Source of the DNA: Proales similis
Lineage: Eukaryota > Rotifera > Eurotatoria > Ploima > Proalidae
Direction: 5' to 3'
Length of the DNA stretch: 64,000 nt
Assembly: GCA_019059635.1 (NCBI GenBank)
Contig: JAGVRJ010000004.1
Coordinates: forward strand, 1,364,001-1,428,000
Below are positions 10,460-23,172 of this stretch, one piece after another. The position numbers were made by a program, and so were the translations under genes. Position 1 is the stretch's first letter; the number at the start of each line of letters is the position of its first letter. The notes under the pieces are model-generated. The model was not told the origin of the DNA. It did no database searches and worked only from the letters and a program-made list of their open reading frames with translations.

Positions 10460-13400
10460 GAACGCCCATTGCTGCCGACTGCAAATATTCAGTTCAATCA
10501 GGTTCTTTCTTTTTTTTCTTTTTTGTTGCCTCTTTCACCAAGAAAGAGTCATTTTCTCGCTCATTTCTTTCTCTCTCTCTCTTTGGGTTCTTTTAATAAA
10601 TGATCGAATTTTCAAGTCGAACTGGAGCAAAAGTTGGCCAAATTATCACGTGCGCTCCAGGTCCGTCGAGCGGACTTCAAATCTCAACCGTGAGCCGGCA
10701 GACAAGTCACGCACAAGCCACCAGGTTGCTGTCATAAAGCTCCAGTCCTGATACTCGATCTAACCAGCATTTACTCGCTTTTCTTAATTTGCCAATGTAA
10801 AGACCAGCTCGGCGAGAGAAGGCAATAGCATGCCACGCAACGAGCAGTCGGTAGGCGTCGCCACTCAAAGCCAGAATCGAATTGATCGAAATTCTGTTTA
10901 TTTCAAAGCACTTCAACTCGAGCAAGTCGAAGAGCTGGCACGAGAAAGGCAAGCCAGGCCAGAAAGTAAGCGCATTTTACCAATTCAACTGCGCCTGTCA
11001 TCGTGTCTCAGCTTAAAGCTGCTTGCGTCAAGCAAGCTAAGCTTTTTATTGCTGGAAATTCTCATGATGCAATACGAAAACGTGCTCGTGCTCTCTCTCT
11101 CTATTTATTTGCATCAATCGCTTTGATGATTCAGTTCAGAAATGTCAACATTTTATGTTTTCGAATTGTTCAGGATTCAATGAGGCAGCAGCAGCAGCAG
11201 CAGCAGCAGCAACTGCCGTTCAACTCGGACTCGGTAATTGTTAACAAGCAAAATACGGTGAGAGAGCAGAAAGATCAAGATATTCGTGTTTTCGCAATTT
11301 GAACTTTCTAATTTGCGCCCAAATGCAGAAAAGCGGCGCACAGAGGACTGGCGGAGGCACCACAGCAGCCACATTGGCAGTTACTGAATTGGGCGTAAGT
11401 ATTGAAATGAAATATCGGATTGAATGAAATGGGCCGGATTAGGCAACATGCTAACAAACTGAATATTGTTTGTGTGTCAAGTTCATAGAGCCCAAAATCA
11501 AGAATGCGAAGCCAAAAGTCTCTACGTGGTTGACAAACACGGAAAGCGAGGGAAACAAGAAAAGAAAACATTACGGCGAGCACTTCAAAGTAATTATATA
11601 CACACACGCACAAGCACACACACACACACACACACACTCGTGGCTGAAATCACCAGGCGAGTGTGTTGGTTGCTATTTGAGTAATAAATCATAATAACCA
11701 TAGGAACGAGATCTTCCATTGAGCCCCAAGACCAAAGTCGTAACCTGGCTCCAATCTTCGCAGCCGAATAGTCCACTATCAGCCAGTCTCGATTCGCTTG
11801 ACGCAAGACGAAAGAATTCGGACCGATTGCCGTCAATAAACAAGCGAAGCATGGAGCCGATCAACGAGGATGGGAAGCCGGCACCGCCGCCTCAGGTATA
11901 AATCGTCACGCAACAGTGCGTGCTAATCTTTTCCGCCCGCGTTCTCACACCTGATTTGGTTGCCATTGTTTAGTTTGTTCGCAACGAAACAACTTATCAA
12001 GGAAAGAAGGCGCCCATAACGGCAAGCAAAGAAATGATCGAAATGGTCAGCGCCATGGCCAATCGAAAGCCTGTAAAGTTCACCGGCAACAACTCCATAT
12101 TCGACTTGAATGACCAGTCGAGCGATGCTAGAGTGTCTAGAAAGAAAAATGTGCAAATAAACGAGGTCTGATTGCGAATCTCCTTTCTTTTGTTCATTCG
12201 GGTTAAGAGTTAAGCTTTCGTTTCTATTTTGATTAGAGTCCAAGCGGTGCTCAGCAGAGGACGGGCGAGTATGTGGCGAAAGGGAGCCTAAGATCAGCCA
12301 AGGTAAGCCAGCGTGACCTGGCCTAATTCAGTAGAGAATGACGTTTGAAATTTGCCTTTATTTGCCTAGACTTCGAACAGCGACGGACACACTCCTGCGA
12401 GGGTAGCTGCAGCTTTCACATTGCTCTTTTAAAATTTAGGTTGTAAATGGCAATTTTCAAGGTCGAACATGTCCGCCAGTCCCTTGTGCTCAAGATGGGC
12501 GTAAATGACAATGATGCCGCTTTTTCTATTCCGAACGGCCAAATGCGACAAATGACCGCGAACGACACTGCTCCGAGCTCAATGTCTGCACAATTGATTC
12601 CGGTCAACTACACGCGTCCTATGAGCATAAACGCACAATTGAATGGCGCTCAGCCAGTGCCTCGTCCAGCCCAAATGCAGCCGATCATTTTAATCAATCC
12701 GTTCTATCCGCCGATGAGTGCGCCGCCAATGCCGTATCCGTTCATGCCTCAGCAAATGTTCTATCCGTTCATGCAGCCGCAGACAAGAGCGCCCGGTGTT
12801 TATCAAATGCCGATCAGTTCCTCGATGCCGAATGTGCGCCAGACGCCGAGTCGGCCTGCGTCATTGCGCAGATATCAAGAGTCGCCGTCGACCAGCTCAT
12901 TCCATCGGCAGTCGGTGCTTAGAGAGATGCCCGACTTGAACTTGCCAGAGCCTGCTCTCTTCAACGCACCTCCCCTTCGACCCGCCACTCACGATCCTAA
13001 TGCCGGACAACAGCCCACTGAGCGATCTGCTTTTTTGTACAGATATCAAAAGCCGATCACAGTCGACGGCCTTAGACACCCGAGTGACAAATACAAGGAT
13101 CTGATTTACCGTCCGAAATTCATCACTTCTCGCAATATCGAGCCGCCCACAGAGGCGTTGATTCCGCCCATAGCCGAAGAGCAAGAGCCGTTCGAGCCCG
13201 ACCCGATGCCTTTATCCACACCGCGCGTCCATGACTCGAGAGCTTCTCTTCTTCTCTTGAATCGAAAGCCCACGTTGGTCAAAGATCTCAAGCTTCCAGT
13301 TGAACGACCCGAACCCGAAGAGGAGAAGCCGGTCGAGAAAAAGACACGAATTGAAGAGCTCAAGCCAGAACCGGTCCCGCCGGCTGATGGCCGATCGTCG

Positions 13401-16400
13401 CTGGACATTAGACTCATCGTAAGTCTCCAGCAGGAACGGATTCGAACCGCTTATTAAAACGGCTCGATCTTTTCTAGCCGTACGAAGAGAAGCGACTCAA
13501 TTACAACGGAAAATTTCACTATCCGATCGAAGTGGAACAGTACATGGATGGGGAAACGTTGGCGCAGATTCCACACGATGAGATTGAGACAACTCAAGAC
13601 GCCGATTACTACCGGCCCAGAAGTGTGATGGTAAGCGAACATCAAAATCGGACCACACTCTGTTCTAGACGCTTGAAAAGCTCTCGCCCGAGTTGGATTT
13701 AATTTCGAGGCGAACGAGCCAAGCACTCTTCGAAAATGAGCAGTTCGAACAGCCAGACAAAGAGGAGAGAAAGAAGCGAGAGACGAGCTCAAGGTCAAAG
13801 TCAAGACCTTCAGGACGAAGGTCGCGTCTGAAAAGTGGCAAAGTAAGCCAAGTCTAGAACATGTGACACGTTTGAATCAAAGAGGAGTCTTAGATTCTGA
13901 CTGAGACCGGCTCGAACGACGCCAATCAGAGAGTTCTGAAGCATTCGCTAACTTTAGGCGAACATGTAAATATCGAACGAGCCGATTCAATTGAGCGCTT
14001 CACTCCGCCGTTCGAGGAGCAGAAAGTGAGACTTACCTTCGGAACTGCTCGCTACTGGCTTAACTTTAGATGCAATCGAAGGCCAACGTCGAAGAGTATC
14101 AGGACCTAGCCAGTCTAAGTCGAGTACAAATGAACCCAACTGAAATCAGAGAGCATGTGATAAGCCATGAGCTTGCAGATGCGCCTCAACTCCGCAGGGA
14201 AAAGAGTGAACATGTAAGTAGGCATTCAGTTTGGTGCAGGTTTTGTCTTTCAACTGTGAACGAGTCCAGCTAAGTGGTGTAACGCCGCTTTCAAACGCTT
14301 CTTCAAGAAGCACTGGTCGACGCAGGCCAAGTCCTTTAAATACCACAAATGACCTTGAGTGGCGTGCGCTCGAATCGTCCACGTCTGATCTTCGTTCTGA
14401 ACGAGAGGTGAACTTTAAGGCCAGAGTGGCATGTCGGTGTCAAACAAGCGCTTATTTTTTGCATTCATTTCATTTCTGCGTTTTGCTTTTGTTGCTTCGG
14501 ATATGATTTCGATCGCGCCGCGCATTTTGCTTAATCCATAGCTGAGACAACAAACTAATCTGCGTTTTACCAAATCAAAAAGACAAACGTACAAGACAAG
14601 GACGACAATGAGCCGTTTGAATTGAGCAAGGCGCTGGTGAATGCCTGGCAGATAAACGAGCACCAATTAAGCTCGAGATCGTCTGCGTTGCAGGCAGAGA
14701 GCGTTGCGCACGAGAATGTAAGATTGGATGGCTTTAGTTGACCGTGTTGGCTTTTCGCTTCAATACTAACGCTGGCCTTTCATTTCATTCGCCAAGTTTG
14801 CTCCCGCTTGTGACGTTCACTCGCTCAGATTGAAGACTGCGATCGAATCGCTGGTTCAAAGCGTACAGTTCGAGCGCACTTGCTCTTTTCTGGGCAGTCC
14901 GAGCTGTAAAAGTTTGCAGCAAACGGTACAATCAACTGCCACCGTCTTTGTCTGTTTGTTGTGCGGTTAAGAGCTGCGGCAGTCTTGCACTCGTTGATTC
15001 ACGCTCTTCACGATCTGTCTCCTTTTCCGTCCGTTCGATTTCTGTGGTTTTAGCTCACGACCCATGAATTGCCTGACACTGCCATGCTTCTAAATCACAA
15101 ATTCAAAGTGTTTGTTCGCACTTAATGTTGAATGATGCCAATTGATATATTTGAGGGCTCAATCTAACGCTGTGTAATGAAAATCAAGGCAAAACAGATT
15201 GATGACGAGTCAAAGCATGAGCTTAAGGAACGAGCGCTTTTTAACGTGCACCAGCTGAATGTATTCACCAGAAGCGAGACGGCTATTCCGGTCGCTGCGT
15301 TTGAAGGAGCAGATCGAATTGAGACCGTAAGCTTTCGGAATTTTGCTGCGCAGAGTTGCATTAACCAGAATTGACGACCATTGCAAGGCGGTTGAGAATT
15401 CTGAATGGAGTCTGAAGAACCAAGAACCGAGCGAAAGAGTTTTATTGTTGGCGGTTGAATTTCACGAGCAAACAATAAGCGAGCAGCCGCAAGAGGTCGT
15501 CTTTAAGCGGCAAAAGAGCGAAATCGTAAGCCACAGCCAAAGTTAATAATCTGAAGCCATAAAGGCGCCTGGCAAAAGCAAACGGTCGTTTAAATTAAGC
15601 GTTTTCCGCTGCAAGCCGTCCAAGTTCAATCTGGCGCCGAATCAATATCGGCGCTTGTTTGTGCCCCGCTACCTCTATCCGTTCAGTGATGCACTAAAAA
15701 CACAGCTCGGGCTCGTTGCTTTCACTCAACCAAGTCGGCTCACTTGGGCTTGACGCCATTATTGCCTCCTCTGCCAAGTTGCTCTCAGTGTTCGTGTGTG
15801 TGTGCCAGCGAGCGTGGTTTATTGTTTTTACCTTCAGCAGCACGCATAATCAATCAAGGCGGCTTAAAAGAAATTTAAATTTTTCCTCTTTGCCTCCGCC
15901 CTCTCCCGTTTCTCTCTTACTCTTCAAACAAACAACGCGCAAATAGAACAGCCGTTTGTTCGTGCCAAGCGCCACTGTGGCCTCGTTGTCATAAGTTCTA
16001 AATCCAAGCCGCAATTTCATTGTGTACGCTTTTGTGTGTGTGTGTGTGTGAATAAAACAAAACAGGTCATGGAAACGACGACAGAGAATATCGAACCAAG
16101 TGAGAAGGCTCTAAACGAGGCTCTACAGCTTGCAGAGAATAATCAGCCGGATGTGGCTGAGGAGTCATTGAATGTCGACTTGACTGCTCTTGGCCAGACG
16201 GTATGCAACTCGATATAAAAGCTTGTAAAAACTCAAGGCTGCATGTTTGTTCGAATCGTTTCCGCTTGATTGAATCGAGCACACAAGTTTTTGTTGAATT
16301 TTCCAATCGAGGTTTTAGTTTCAGTTTGAACGTGTTTCCCGACCCGTTTTCCGGCACAATTGAGTTTTTGCACCTTGAATTAAGCAACTTGGAGAGTCTA

Positions 16401-19400
16401 AAATGAATTTTTTTTTGCTTTCTACGCATCGTTAAGGCCCAGGAAAGAGCATACAGCGGATCAAGCACAAAACAGGGCATGAACCAAAGAGTCGAGTTGA
16501 ACGCGATTGAAAGCCAGGAAGCACATCCAGTCGAAGATGTTGACAAATTCGATGACGTGCACGATATTGAACCAACCGTTGAACAGGTGAGATGCACTTT
16601 GCCTGATCTAAGAGACCAGCTTCTCATTTGGTCGTGCCAGGTCGATAAGTTGATCGAACAGCCAGCGGAGGAGGAGCCGCTGGAGCAGCCGGCACAAGTC
16701 AACCAAGCTCAAATTCAGCACGCGAGCGACACGAGTGAATTAGACGACACAAACGACGACGTCAATATCGACTTGCATGAAGCAAATGTGCGAAGGCAAA
16801 CAGCTGAACAGGTTTGTGTGCGCTCATGAAGGACAGTTGGGGCCGGCATTCATTGGTTATTTAAAAGAAATCGAGACCAGAGCACCATCACCACTACTAC
16901 TACCATCATCACGATCACCATGATCACTTTGGTCGATCGAGTCGTCGAGTAATTTCACTTCTGATTGCCCACTTTTGGTCGATTCTTATTTCTTTGCTCT
17001 TTGCTAGTGCTGCAGTGCGCACAGACGCAACGACCCGTACTACTACGTCGAGGCCAAAGTGCGCTCATTTGAGAACTTTGGCCATCAACCGACCAGCTCC
17101 ACCTTCAAGGTAAGAAGCGGCTCCATGGTGGCCCTAAAAGTTGTTTTCTCCGACTCTACGGCGCCTCTCATTCGTTCACTGCAAGCCGATTGAAAATGAG
17201 CAGAGCAAAGGCCAGAAAAAATCGGCCAACAAAAAGAAAAAGGTTCCTTTCGCTGATTTGACCATGAGCTCAACTCAATGTTGAAAAGTTGCCTCTTTTC
17301 AAACATTAGCTGCCCGGCATTCCGCTAAATCCGGTCGGTAGTTCGTACAGAATGCCAGACGGCAATATTCGTGTAAAGCAAACAGCTCGTGCTCGTTGCT
17401 ATCTATCGGTGTCCGATCATGCTTTTCATTTCGAAGATATTCTCCGAACGATTAAATTGGACTCGTCAGAGCAAGATAGGCTCGCTGAGTTTTGAGAACT
17501 TGAGATATAAGTCAAAAAATAGCAAAAGAGAGGTAAAAATGAAAAGAAAAACGAGTCCCAGTTTGAGTCAATCACGTAAAAAAAATGCAATTTTATTTGA
17601 GACCAGTTTGATTGGAAAGCATTTTGATTTGTTTGAAAGCATCAAAGAAGAGAAAAACACCAAAGCACTCGAGAGGCAGTTCACTTTAGATTTAGAGATC
17701 CGCCTCGTTGACGGCTTTCTAAATTTTGAGTTTGTTTGGCACCCTCCCACTTGCAATAGAGCTTTTTCATTTGTTTTGTTTTTTCCAATCCACTCCACTC
17801 TACTCGCAGGTGTTTGACACCGCTTTCATTAATTGATCATCTAAAACGAAACGAGTCTGAGTCTTGTTTAACCAAAACAAAAATAGATATTTAGCGACAA
17901 GCCGAAATGGCACACTGGCTCCAAACTGTCCGGCTGGTCGAACGAGAATCTACATCGATCGTCGTCAACGGGCCGGTTCACTGTAAGTAACTCGGAGGCA
18001 TTTTTGCTCATTCTTCTTCAGATTCTTTGAATCTCACTCGTGCATAGATCTACAACGAGAAACTGAACTGGAAATCCGAGTCTAAGCTGAAAGCCATCTC
18101 GAACGAGAATCTGCATTACAAACCGGCAAAATCTCAGTTCAAGGTCAGACCGAGTTTGAATGTAACCTAGATAGATCGGACGCCAAACTCGATGAATTGA
18201 ATAGATATTTTCGGAGAGACCTCGGTGGCGATCAGAGTCTAAGCTCAAGTCCATAATCGAGCCAGATTTCGCCAATTCGACAATGCCGTCGTCGAACCGC
18301 GTCATAATTGTAAATTAAAATCCTGTTTGGCCACAAAGGGCAAAATTTAACTTGCACTGAATAAAGTACAACAATTTGCCGAAATGGAACCAAATCGCTT
18401 CGTCAAAAGTAAACTCAATGGAGAACATCAATTACAAGCCATCAGGAGGCGGATTCAAGGTGATGCATGCTCGACTAGATCGGTTTTATTTCGCATTTTA
18501 CTCATATTCGAGCGAAGATTTACGACGAAAAAGTGAACTGGAAATCAGAATCGCGACTTAGATCGATCATTCACGCAGACGATTACCATTTGAATCGAAA
18601 CGACTTCAAGGTGAATGAAATTCAAAGCCTAGTTCATGGTTGAACCCTAACTTAATGGTTTTCAGGTGCCCAACTACAAGCTCAAGTGGAAAGCAACGCC
18701 GAAAATTGACTCGCGCAACACGAACTACTTGCGGCAAGAGCCGAGCATCTCAAGCTTCATGGCGCAGGTAAGCTTAAAATCAGACTCATCCAAAACGGCA
18801 CACTAAGACATCGTGTGGCCTCAAAGTATCCGACCATCCGACCAGAATGGTACCCAGGGGCCAAAGTCGACTCGTTTAATGTCAACTATCGCCAGTCCAG
18901 AAACGAGTTCAAGGTAGCTTGACTAAAGACTGATGATCGTAAAGAGACTTTGATTTATACCAACGAACAAAAACCAGATTCCGATGAATCTCGCGATAAA
19001 ACGCAGACACTCAGAGCCTCGTCTAAACACGTTCAACGACACGTTCCGCAGCAGCTCCAATCAACAGCCCAAAGTATTCACCGAACGCCTGAACTGGAAG
19101 GCAGAGTCCAAAATAAAGAACATGATCAACGAGAACCTCAGCTATCAGCCCAAATCAACCATAAAGGTTTCAAACAATCAACGCAGAGTTTGCATGCCAA
19201 TTGACTTTAATGATGAAAGAAAGATTCCAAAACTAAAACTCAACCAAGCTAACAGCAGCGGCCAAGTGAAAAAAGAAGGACAAAAACTCAGCTCTTGGAA
19301 CAACGAGTATGTTCGCCTCAAGAATGAAATTGACTCTGAGCGCGCCAAAGAGGTTGGTCTTAAAACGCCACGACAACTTTGAACCCCGTTCAGCTTATCT

Positions 19401-20481
19401 GATCGATTGGCAGTTGGCATCGCTGCGCCTGTCCAGACGAAGGCATCATGAGAGACTCGAGACGAGAAAGGTGACTCTTCGGCAAACCCTTTCCAAATCG
19501 TGCAACTTGTTTTGTTATTCTAATTGGCAAACAGAAAAGCTTCTCAAAGTACAAGGAGCTGCCGCCTATAAAGCGAAGCGAGGTGGAATTTAGTTGATTT
19601 AGGCCATTCATTTTAAGGAAATAATTCTGCTTGCCTAGGATCAAGTTGAGAATGTACGTCTGGTGTCACCCGAGCCCAAGGAAAGTGAACGGTCTCGCGG
19701 CCGCCAACCACAGCCTGAGTATAATGACTGGCGCCAGGTGCGGCTTGACTGGGATCACGAACTGAAACAGCGATCGACCGATGTGAGACGAGACTTGTCG
19801 GTAAGCTCGCTCTCTTTACTCGTCGGCCAGTAGAAAAGTTAATTCAAGCGTTGACTCAAAGGCGAACAATTCGACTCAGAGAGGTCCAACAGAAAGGCGA
19901 GCAGAGGCCAGCGACAGACATTTATATGGAACTGAGCTTATAAACGACTTGCGCTTGCCAAAGCTCCGCTCGCCGCCAAACAGATCAACACCGCAAAGTG
20001 GCCGCTTCCTAAGCACTGGTCAAGACCTTTCAGCTCGGCAAGAAAAGCCGATCTCTCGCCGTGATCTCACGCCTCTCGAAGCCGAGCACAGGCCTAGAGC
20101 GGTCGTGAAAAGAACAAAGAAGCCGAAAAATCCAAACGATCCGCCCAACTGGGGCCAATACCAATCGAGAATGGACGGCTTCGAGGTGATTTTGACCAAG
20201 TTCGATTGAAATGAAGCAACCACAAGCACTTAACTTGCTTGAATTTCAGCTGCAAGGATCGAACCTGCGCGTGGAATCGCAGACCAAAGTAAGACCGCTG
20301 GCCAACATGAGCATGAGAAATGCCGAGCAAGCTGCCCACGTAAAAAGCCTTGAATGAAACTAAATGCCTCAAAGAGATAAAGCGCTGCTTTTCAAAGGCA
20401 AGAGCGTCCAGCCGAATGATCTCAAGTGTGATGATCACGCCTCGAAGCTACATGAGCAACGATCTGGCGAATTTCTACTAA
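10460..20481 (+). CDS. Tau-like giant microtubule-associated protein B (about 44 exons, about 2,000 residues)
   Basis: Nearly all exons are phase 0. Early exons 10460-10501, 10617-10724, 10848-10965 and 11174 onward include a polyglutamine run (about 11183-11211). The join between the third and fourth of these is unresolved because the phases disagree. Exons between 11480 and 11900 carry repeat-like KPKVSTWL and KTKVVTWL motifs. The largest exon, 12462-13418 (319 codons), is rich in proline and methionine. A long acidic, probably disordered middle (13480-16830) follows. The C-terminal block 17008-19166 has clear tau-type repeats such as KVNSMENINYKPSGGGFK. The stop is at 20479-20481 and AATAAA at 20619. 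I infer a large cytoskeletal protein that binds microtubules at its C-terminal end. The true start codon is not identified. It lies head to tail with gene A and probably shares ancestry with it. Confidence 0.75.
11594..11640. repeat. CA microsatellite in an intron of gene B
   Basis: A run of alternating CA lies directly after the donor of the preceding repeat-like exon. Similar short TG or CA runs occur at 277-293, 3105-3124 and 16030-16050. Confidence 0.8.
17008..19166 (+). repeat. C-terminal tau-type repeat block of gene B
   Basis: Repeat exons are 17008-17109, 17437-17532, 17887-17982, 18048-18143, 18205-18309, 18367-18459, 18518-18610, 18666-18767, 18827-18913 and 18978-19166, each with its own acceptor and phase 0 ends. 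The shared pattern is KxxWxxxSKxxS, then N, then Y, then FK. Examples are SKIGSLSFENLRYKS and SKLKAISNENLHYKP. These are more diverged than the repeats of gene A but closer to the vertebrate tau pattern around the KxxSxxN core. Confidence 0.78.
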
Positions 20482-20911
20482 AAGCGACCAGCAGCTCTAT
20501 GGGCCTCTACATCTATAAACAGACCATGCTCCTTTCATGGTCACGTCCATCCGTCCGTCTGATTGTCTTTTAACCAGTTTCCATTTTTTTTTATATGTTA
20601 CGTGCATCAAGACAGTGAAATAAAATATCCGAATCAAATTTAATTTCATCTCAGATAATATTTGAATTTTGCAAATTTCAATCAATTCAACAAGTTTGAA
20701 ATGAGCGTCAACCTCAAGTTGAGAAAAATTTCGGACGATAGATTCTTAAAATATACTTGCCAACCGGGCGATTTTCTTGATCGCTCTAAAAGCTCATCTT
20801 ATAAATACTTTTATTTTTGAGTCGATTTTGAGTCAAAAGTGCCAAGTTAAAATAAAAACAATCATGAGAAAGTACTGTCAGAGTCACTTGATTAATTACA
20901 ATTATTAAAGG

Positions 20912-22147
20912 TCAGAATTTAATTATGAGATAAGCGAGAATAAGTTGTTTGAGTCTGGTCATACCAGACACTTGGCCGTTGGAAGCTGCTTTAGTTTGAG
21001 TTTCTTCCAAAAGTTTTCGGTCAAAATATCGATGAAAGAGAATTAGAAATGCTCCGATCAAAATCAATATTGCGCCCAAGGTGTTGACCAGATCTTTTTG
21101 AATGTCGTTGCATATCGATTGAAGTATTAAAGTGAATATCAGCTCACTGGTCGTTATGATTATGACCTTAGACGCGTCTTCGAGCTCAATTGCTTTGGTC
21201 AAACAGATTGCCGCGAGTAAGGCGACCAGAGAAGCTAACACCGAGTAGAACATCTCAACCAAGAGGTCATCGCACTCAATCATCTTCTTCAACAGTTCAT
21301 CTGAGACTGAGTGATGAACTAGCGATGATATACCACAAAGAACCACGCCATAGTAAGAGGCGTACATTATAGTGAGCATCCAATTTACCGATTCACACAG
21401 CTTCTTGATCAGTATTTGTACAACGGCAACCGTTAACGCAGCAATGAAAGAAAGCAAGAAGCCGATCCATACGAGTCCTGAGGACCTAAAGCCAGAATCT
21501 GACGACAAAGGCTCGAACTTAATGGCCATTACGATGCACTGGGTTTGATTGCACCTTTCAATTTGTGTTTGGCGTTTTATAATATTTGCTTGCAAACTGG
21601 TGACCAACTGAGCAGAACTAGGACCGAATAAGAAGCCTGGTTTTGTCACAAGTAAAATGCCCAACACCGAGAATAGAAGAGCCAGAAGATCTGTGATGGT
21701 GAACTTTTCACTGAGGAACACTCTTGCAAGGATGACAGTCATCAAAACACTGAGTTGAAGAATGGCCACAAGGTCGGATGGAGCGATAAAAACGATTGAC
21801 CAGTTCAAGCAGAGCATCCCAATGCCGCCTATAAGACCACGTGCCGCAAGCATGCGTTGCATATCTGGCTTGTTTGGGCCCAACAGACTCAGGCCTTTGC
21901 ATTTGAGGATAATTACCATGCTGATGAGACAGAATGCGTATCTTATGGTAGAATGGTCCGAACCGCTGATTGCGGGCGCCAACTTGGTCAATATTTTCGA
22001 CAGTGCTTGAAAAAAAGCTGCCAAAATGGCCAGAGAGAAGCCGATATAGCCTCGCAACGCTTCATGTTTATTTCGCATCTGACCTCCACCATTCGCCTCG
22101 TTTTCCATGCGTTCGGTCTGCTCCAACTCCATGATCACTATTGACAA
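20912..22147 (-). CDS. EamA / SLC35G-type multipass transporter
   Basis: This is one uninterrupted frame of 411 codons starting with MSIVIMELEQ. It encodes about ten hydrophobic segments in two halves, the arrangement of EamA (drug/metabolite transporter) proteins. The GYIGFSLAILAAFF start of the first half, ARGLIGGIGMLCLNWSI and SDLVAILQLSVLMTVILA fit the SLC35G branch. The usual glycine-rich EamA helices and the LGAILILIGAFLIL end are visible. The substrate cannot be inferred. It acts in a membrane, plasma or endomembrane. The absence of introns in an intron-dense region suggests a retroposed origin. A possible AATAAA on the minus strand lies at 20810-20815. It is convergent with gene B. 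Confidence 0.82.
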   Translation of the reverse strand: MSIVIMELEQTERMENEANGGGQMRNKHEALRGYIGFSLAILAAFFQALSKILTKLAPAISGSDHSTIRYAFCLISMVIILKCKGLSLLGPNKPDMQRMLAARGLIGGIGMLCLNWSIVFIAPSDLVAILQLSVLMTVILARVFLSEKFTITDLLALLFSVLGILLVTKPGFLFGPSSAQLVTSLQANIIKRQTQIERCNQTQCIVMAIKFEPLSSDSGFRSSGLVWIGFLLSFIAALTVAVVQILIKKLCESVNWMLTIMYASYYGVVLCGISSLVHHSVSDELLKKMIECDDLLVEMFYSVLASLVALLAAICLTKAIELEDASKVIIITTSELIFTLILQSICNDIQKDLVNTLGAILILIGAFLILFHRYFDRKLLEETQTKAASNGQVSGMTRLKQLILAYLIIKF

Positions 22148-22737
22148 TTTGCGTTGAAAATCATCTGCTTTCCTGCTCAGTGCTCAAATGCTGTTAGTTC
22201 TGTTATCAAACTTTTCGCGCTTTATTATAATAATTTAATTGAATAAAAAACCTCTCGACGAATGAATTCACCCAGATGGTTAATTATGACACATAATTAC
22301 TGTTTTATTATAATCAAGCATTAATTATTAGATTGACAGAGCGACTTTCTAATCCAAATCAGATAAACTATAAAAACTTGGCTCTTCTTCTAAAGCACCT
22401 AGTGCCTGCCTAAATTGAGATAATTGTCATTTTATGGTTTTCGCAAGCCAAATTCGCGTATTTTCTGTGATTCCTTTTTCAAATCAAGCATTTCCATCCT
22501 GAACTAGTCTTAATGTACTCAACGCACACAACTTTTATATTATATATTGCAATTAGCATAAGTATATAATTATATATAAATAGTTATATATATTAAACGC
22601 ACTAGTATATATTTTATATATGTGTTGCTGCTTAGTCTATATGCTAAAATATATACATTTATGATCCTTAAACGATCCGACCGAGTCGAGAGGGGGAGCG
22701 ATTCAGAATAAATATAAGCTCACGCCAGAGGGAAGGC
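22148..22737. other. AT-rich spacer upstream of the first RNA gene copy
   Basis: The stretch 22535-22665 is strongly TATATA-rich. A TATAAG box at 22713-22718 stands 25 bases before the conserved RNA-like block. No coding exon is seen. Confidence 0.5.
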
Positions 22738-22887
22738 ACAAATAACTTTAATAGTTATACACGAAGTATGTATCCTCTACGGAATAGATTTCCGAAGCTA
22801 CTGCGATGACGAGTGCATCGGCGGCAGGGACCTTTTTAGGTCCCTGTGCGCTGAAGCCGAGCGGTGGTTTTAATCCAAACAAAAATG
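22738..22887 (+). ncRNA. Structured RNA gene, copy 1 (unidentified; SL-RNA-like or other small Pol II RNA)
   Basis: A 150-base block is repeated at 23173-23322 with only two base differences, while the flanks do not match except for a TATAAG box upstream of each copy. It has no useful reading frame and folds into short hairpins: CGGAA/TTCCG at 22780-22794, CGATG/CATCG at 22804-22820, a 9-bp stem CAGGGACCT/AGGTCCCTG at 22825-22846, and CGCT/AGCG at 22849-22863. A 5' splice-site-like GTATGT follows the first 28 bases (22766), as in spliced-leader RNAs. I do not see a canonical Sm site. It does not match U1, U2, U4, U5, U6 or 5S as I know them. Confidence 0.6.
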
Positions 22888-23172
22888 AAAGTTAGAAAAA
22901 CTAGAAAATATGATCGCCCATTCTTGTTTCGTTTTAAAGAATCTCCCTTTCGTGCATTATGGAGCCCAGTGATCGTTGAAAGCTCAATCTTCCTTCTAAA
23001 CAGAATATATTATGAATGTGACCTTTCAAGCCTATAGCTTTCATGCCATCAACTCAGTTGCGATTTAGACCCTTATGCGCAGTTTATGATCATCTCCTCT
23101 CAACAATTTTTCTACCCCGATCTGAACAATCCACTTCAAATATAAGTAAAAGACGCGCTTCCACCAAAAGTT

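Noticed and set aside
20912-22147. Intronless transporter as a processed pseudogene
   Set aside because: The frame is fully open for 411 codons with all membrane segments, so a working gene is more likely.
22535-22665. TATATA-rich stretch as a possible transposon or origin
   Set aside because: No terminal repeats, target duplication or coding remnant. It is plain AT-rich spacer.
22738-22887. Identification of the RNA block as U1, U2, U5, U6, 5S, or a hammerhead ribozyme
   Set aside because: The hallmark segments of these RNAs (5' splice-site pairing end, Sm site, conserved loop, catalytic core) are not present.
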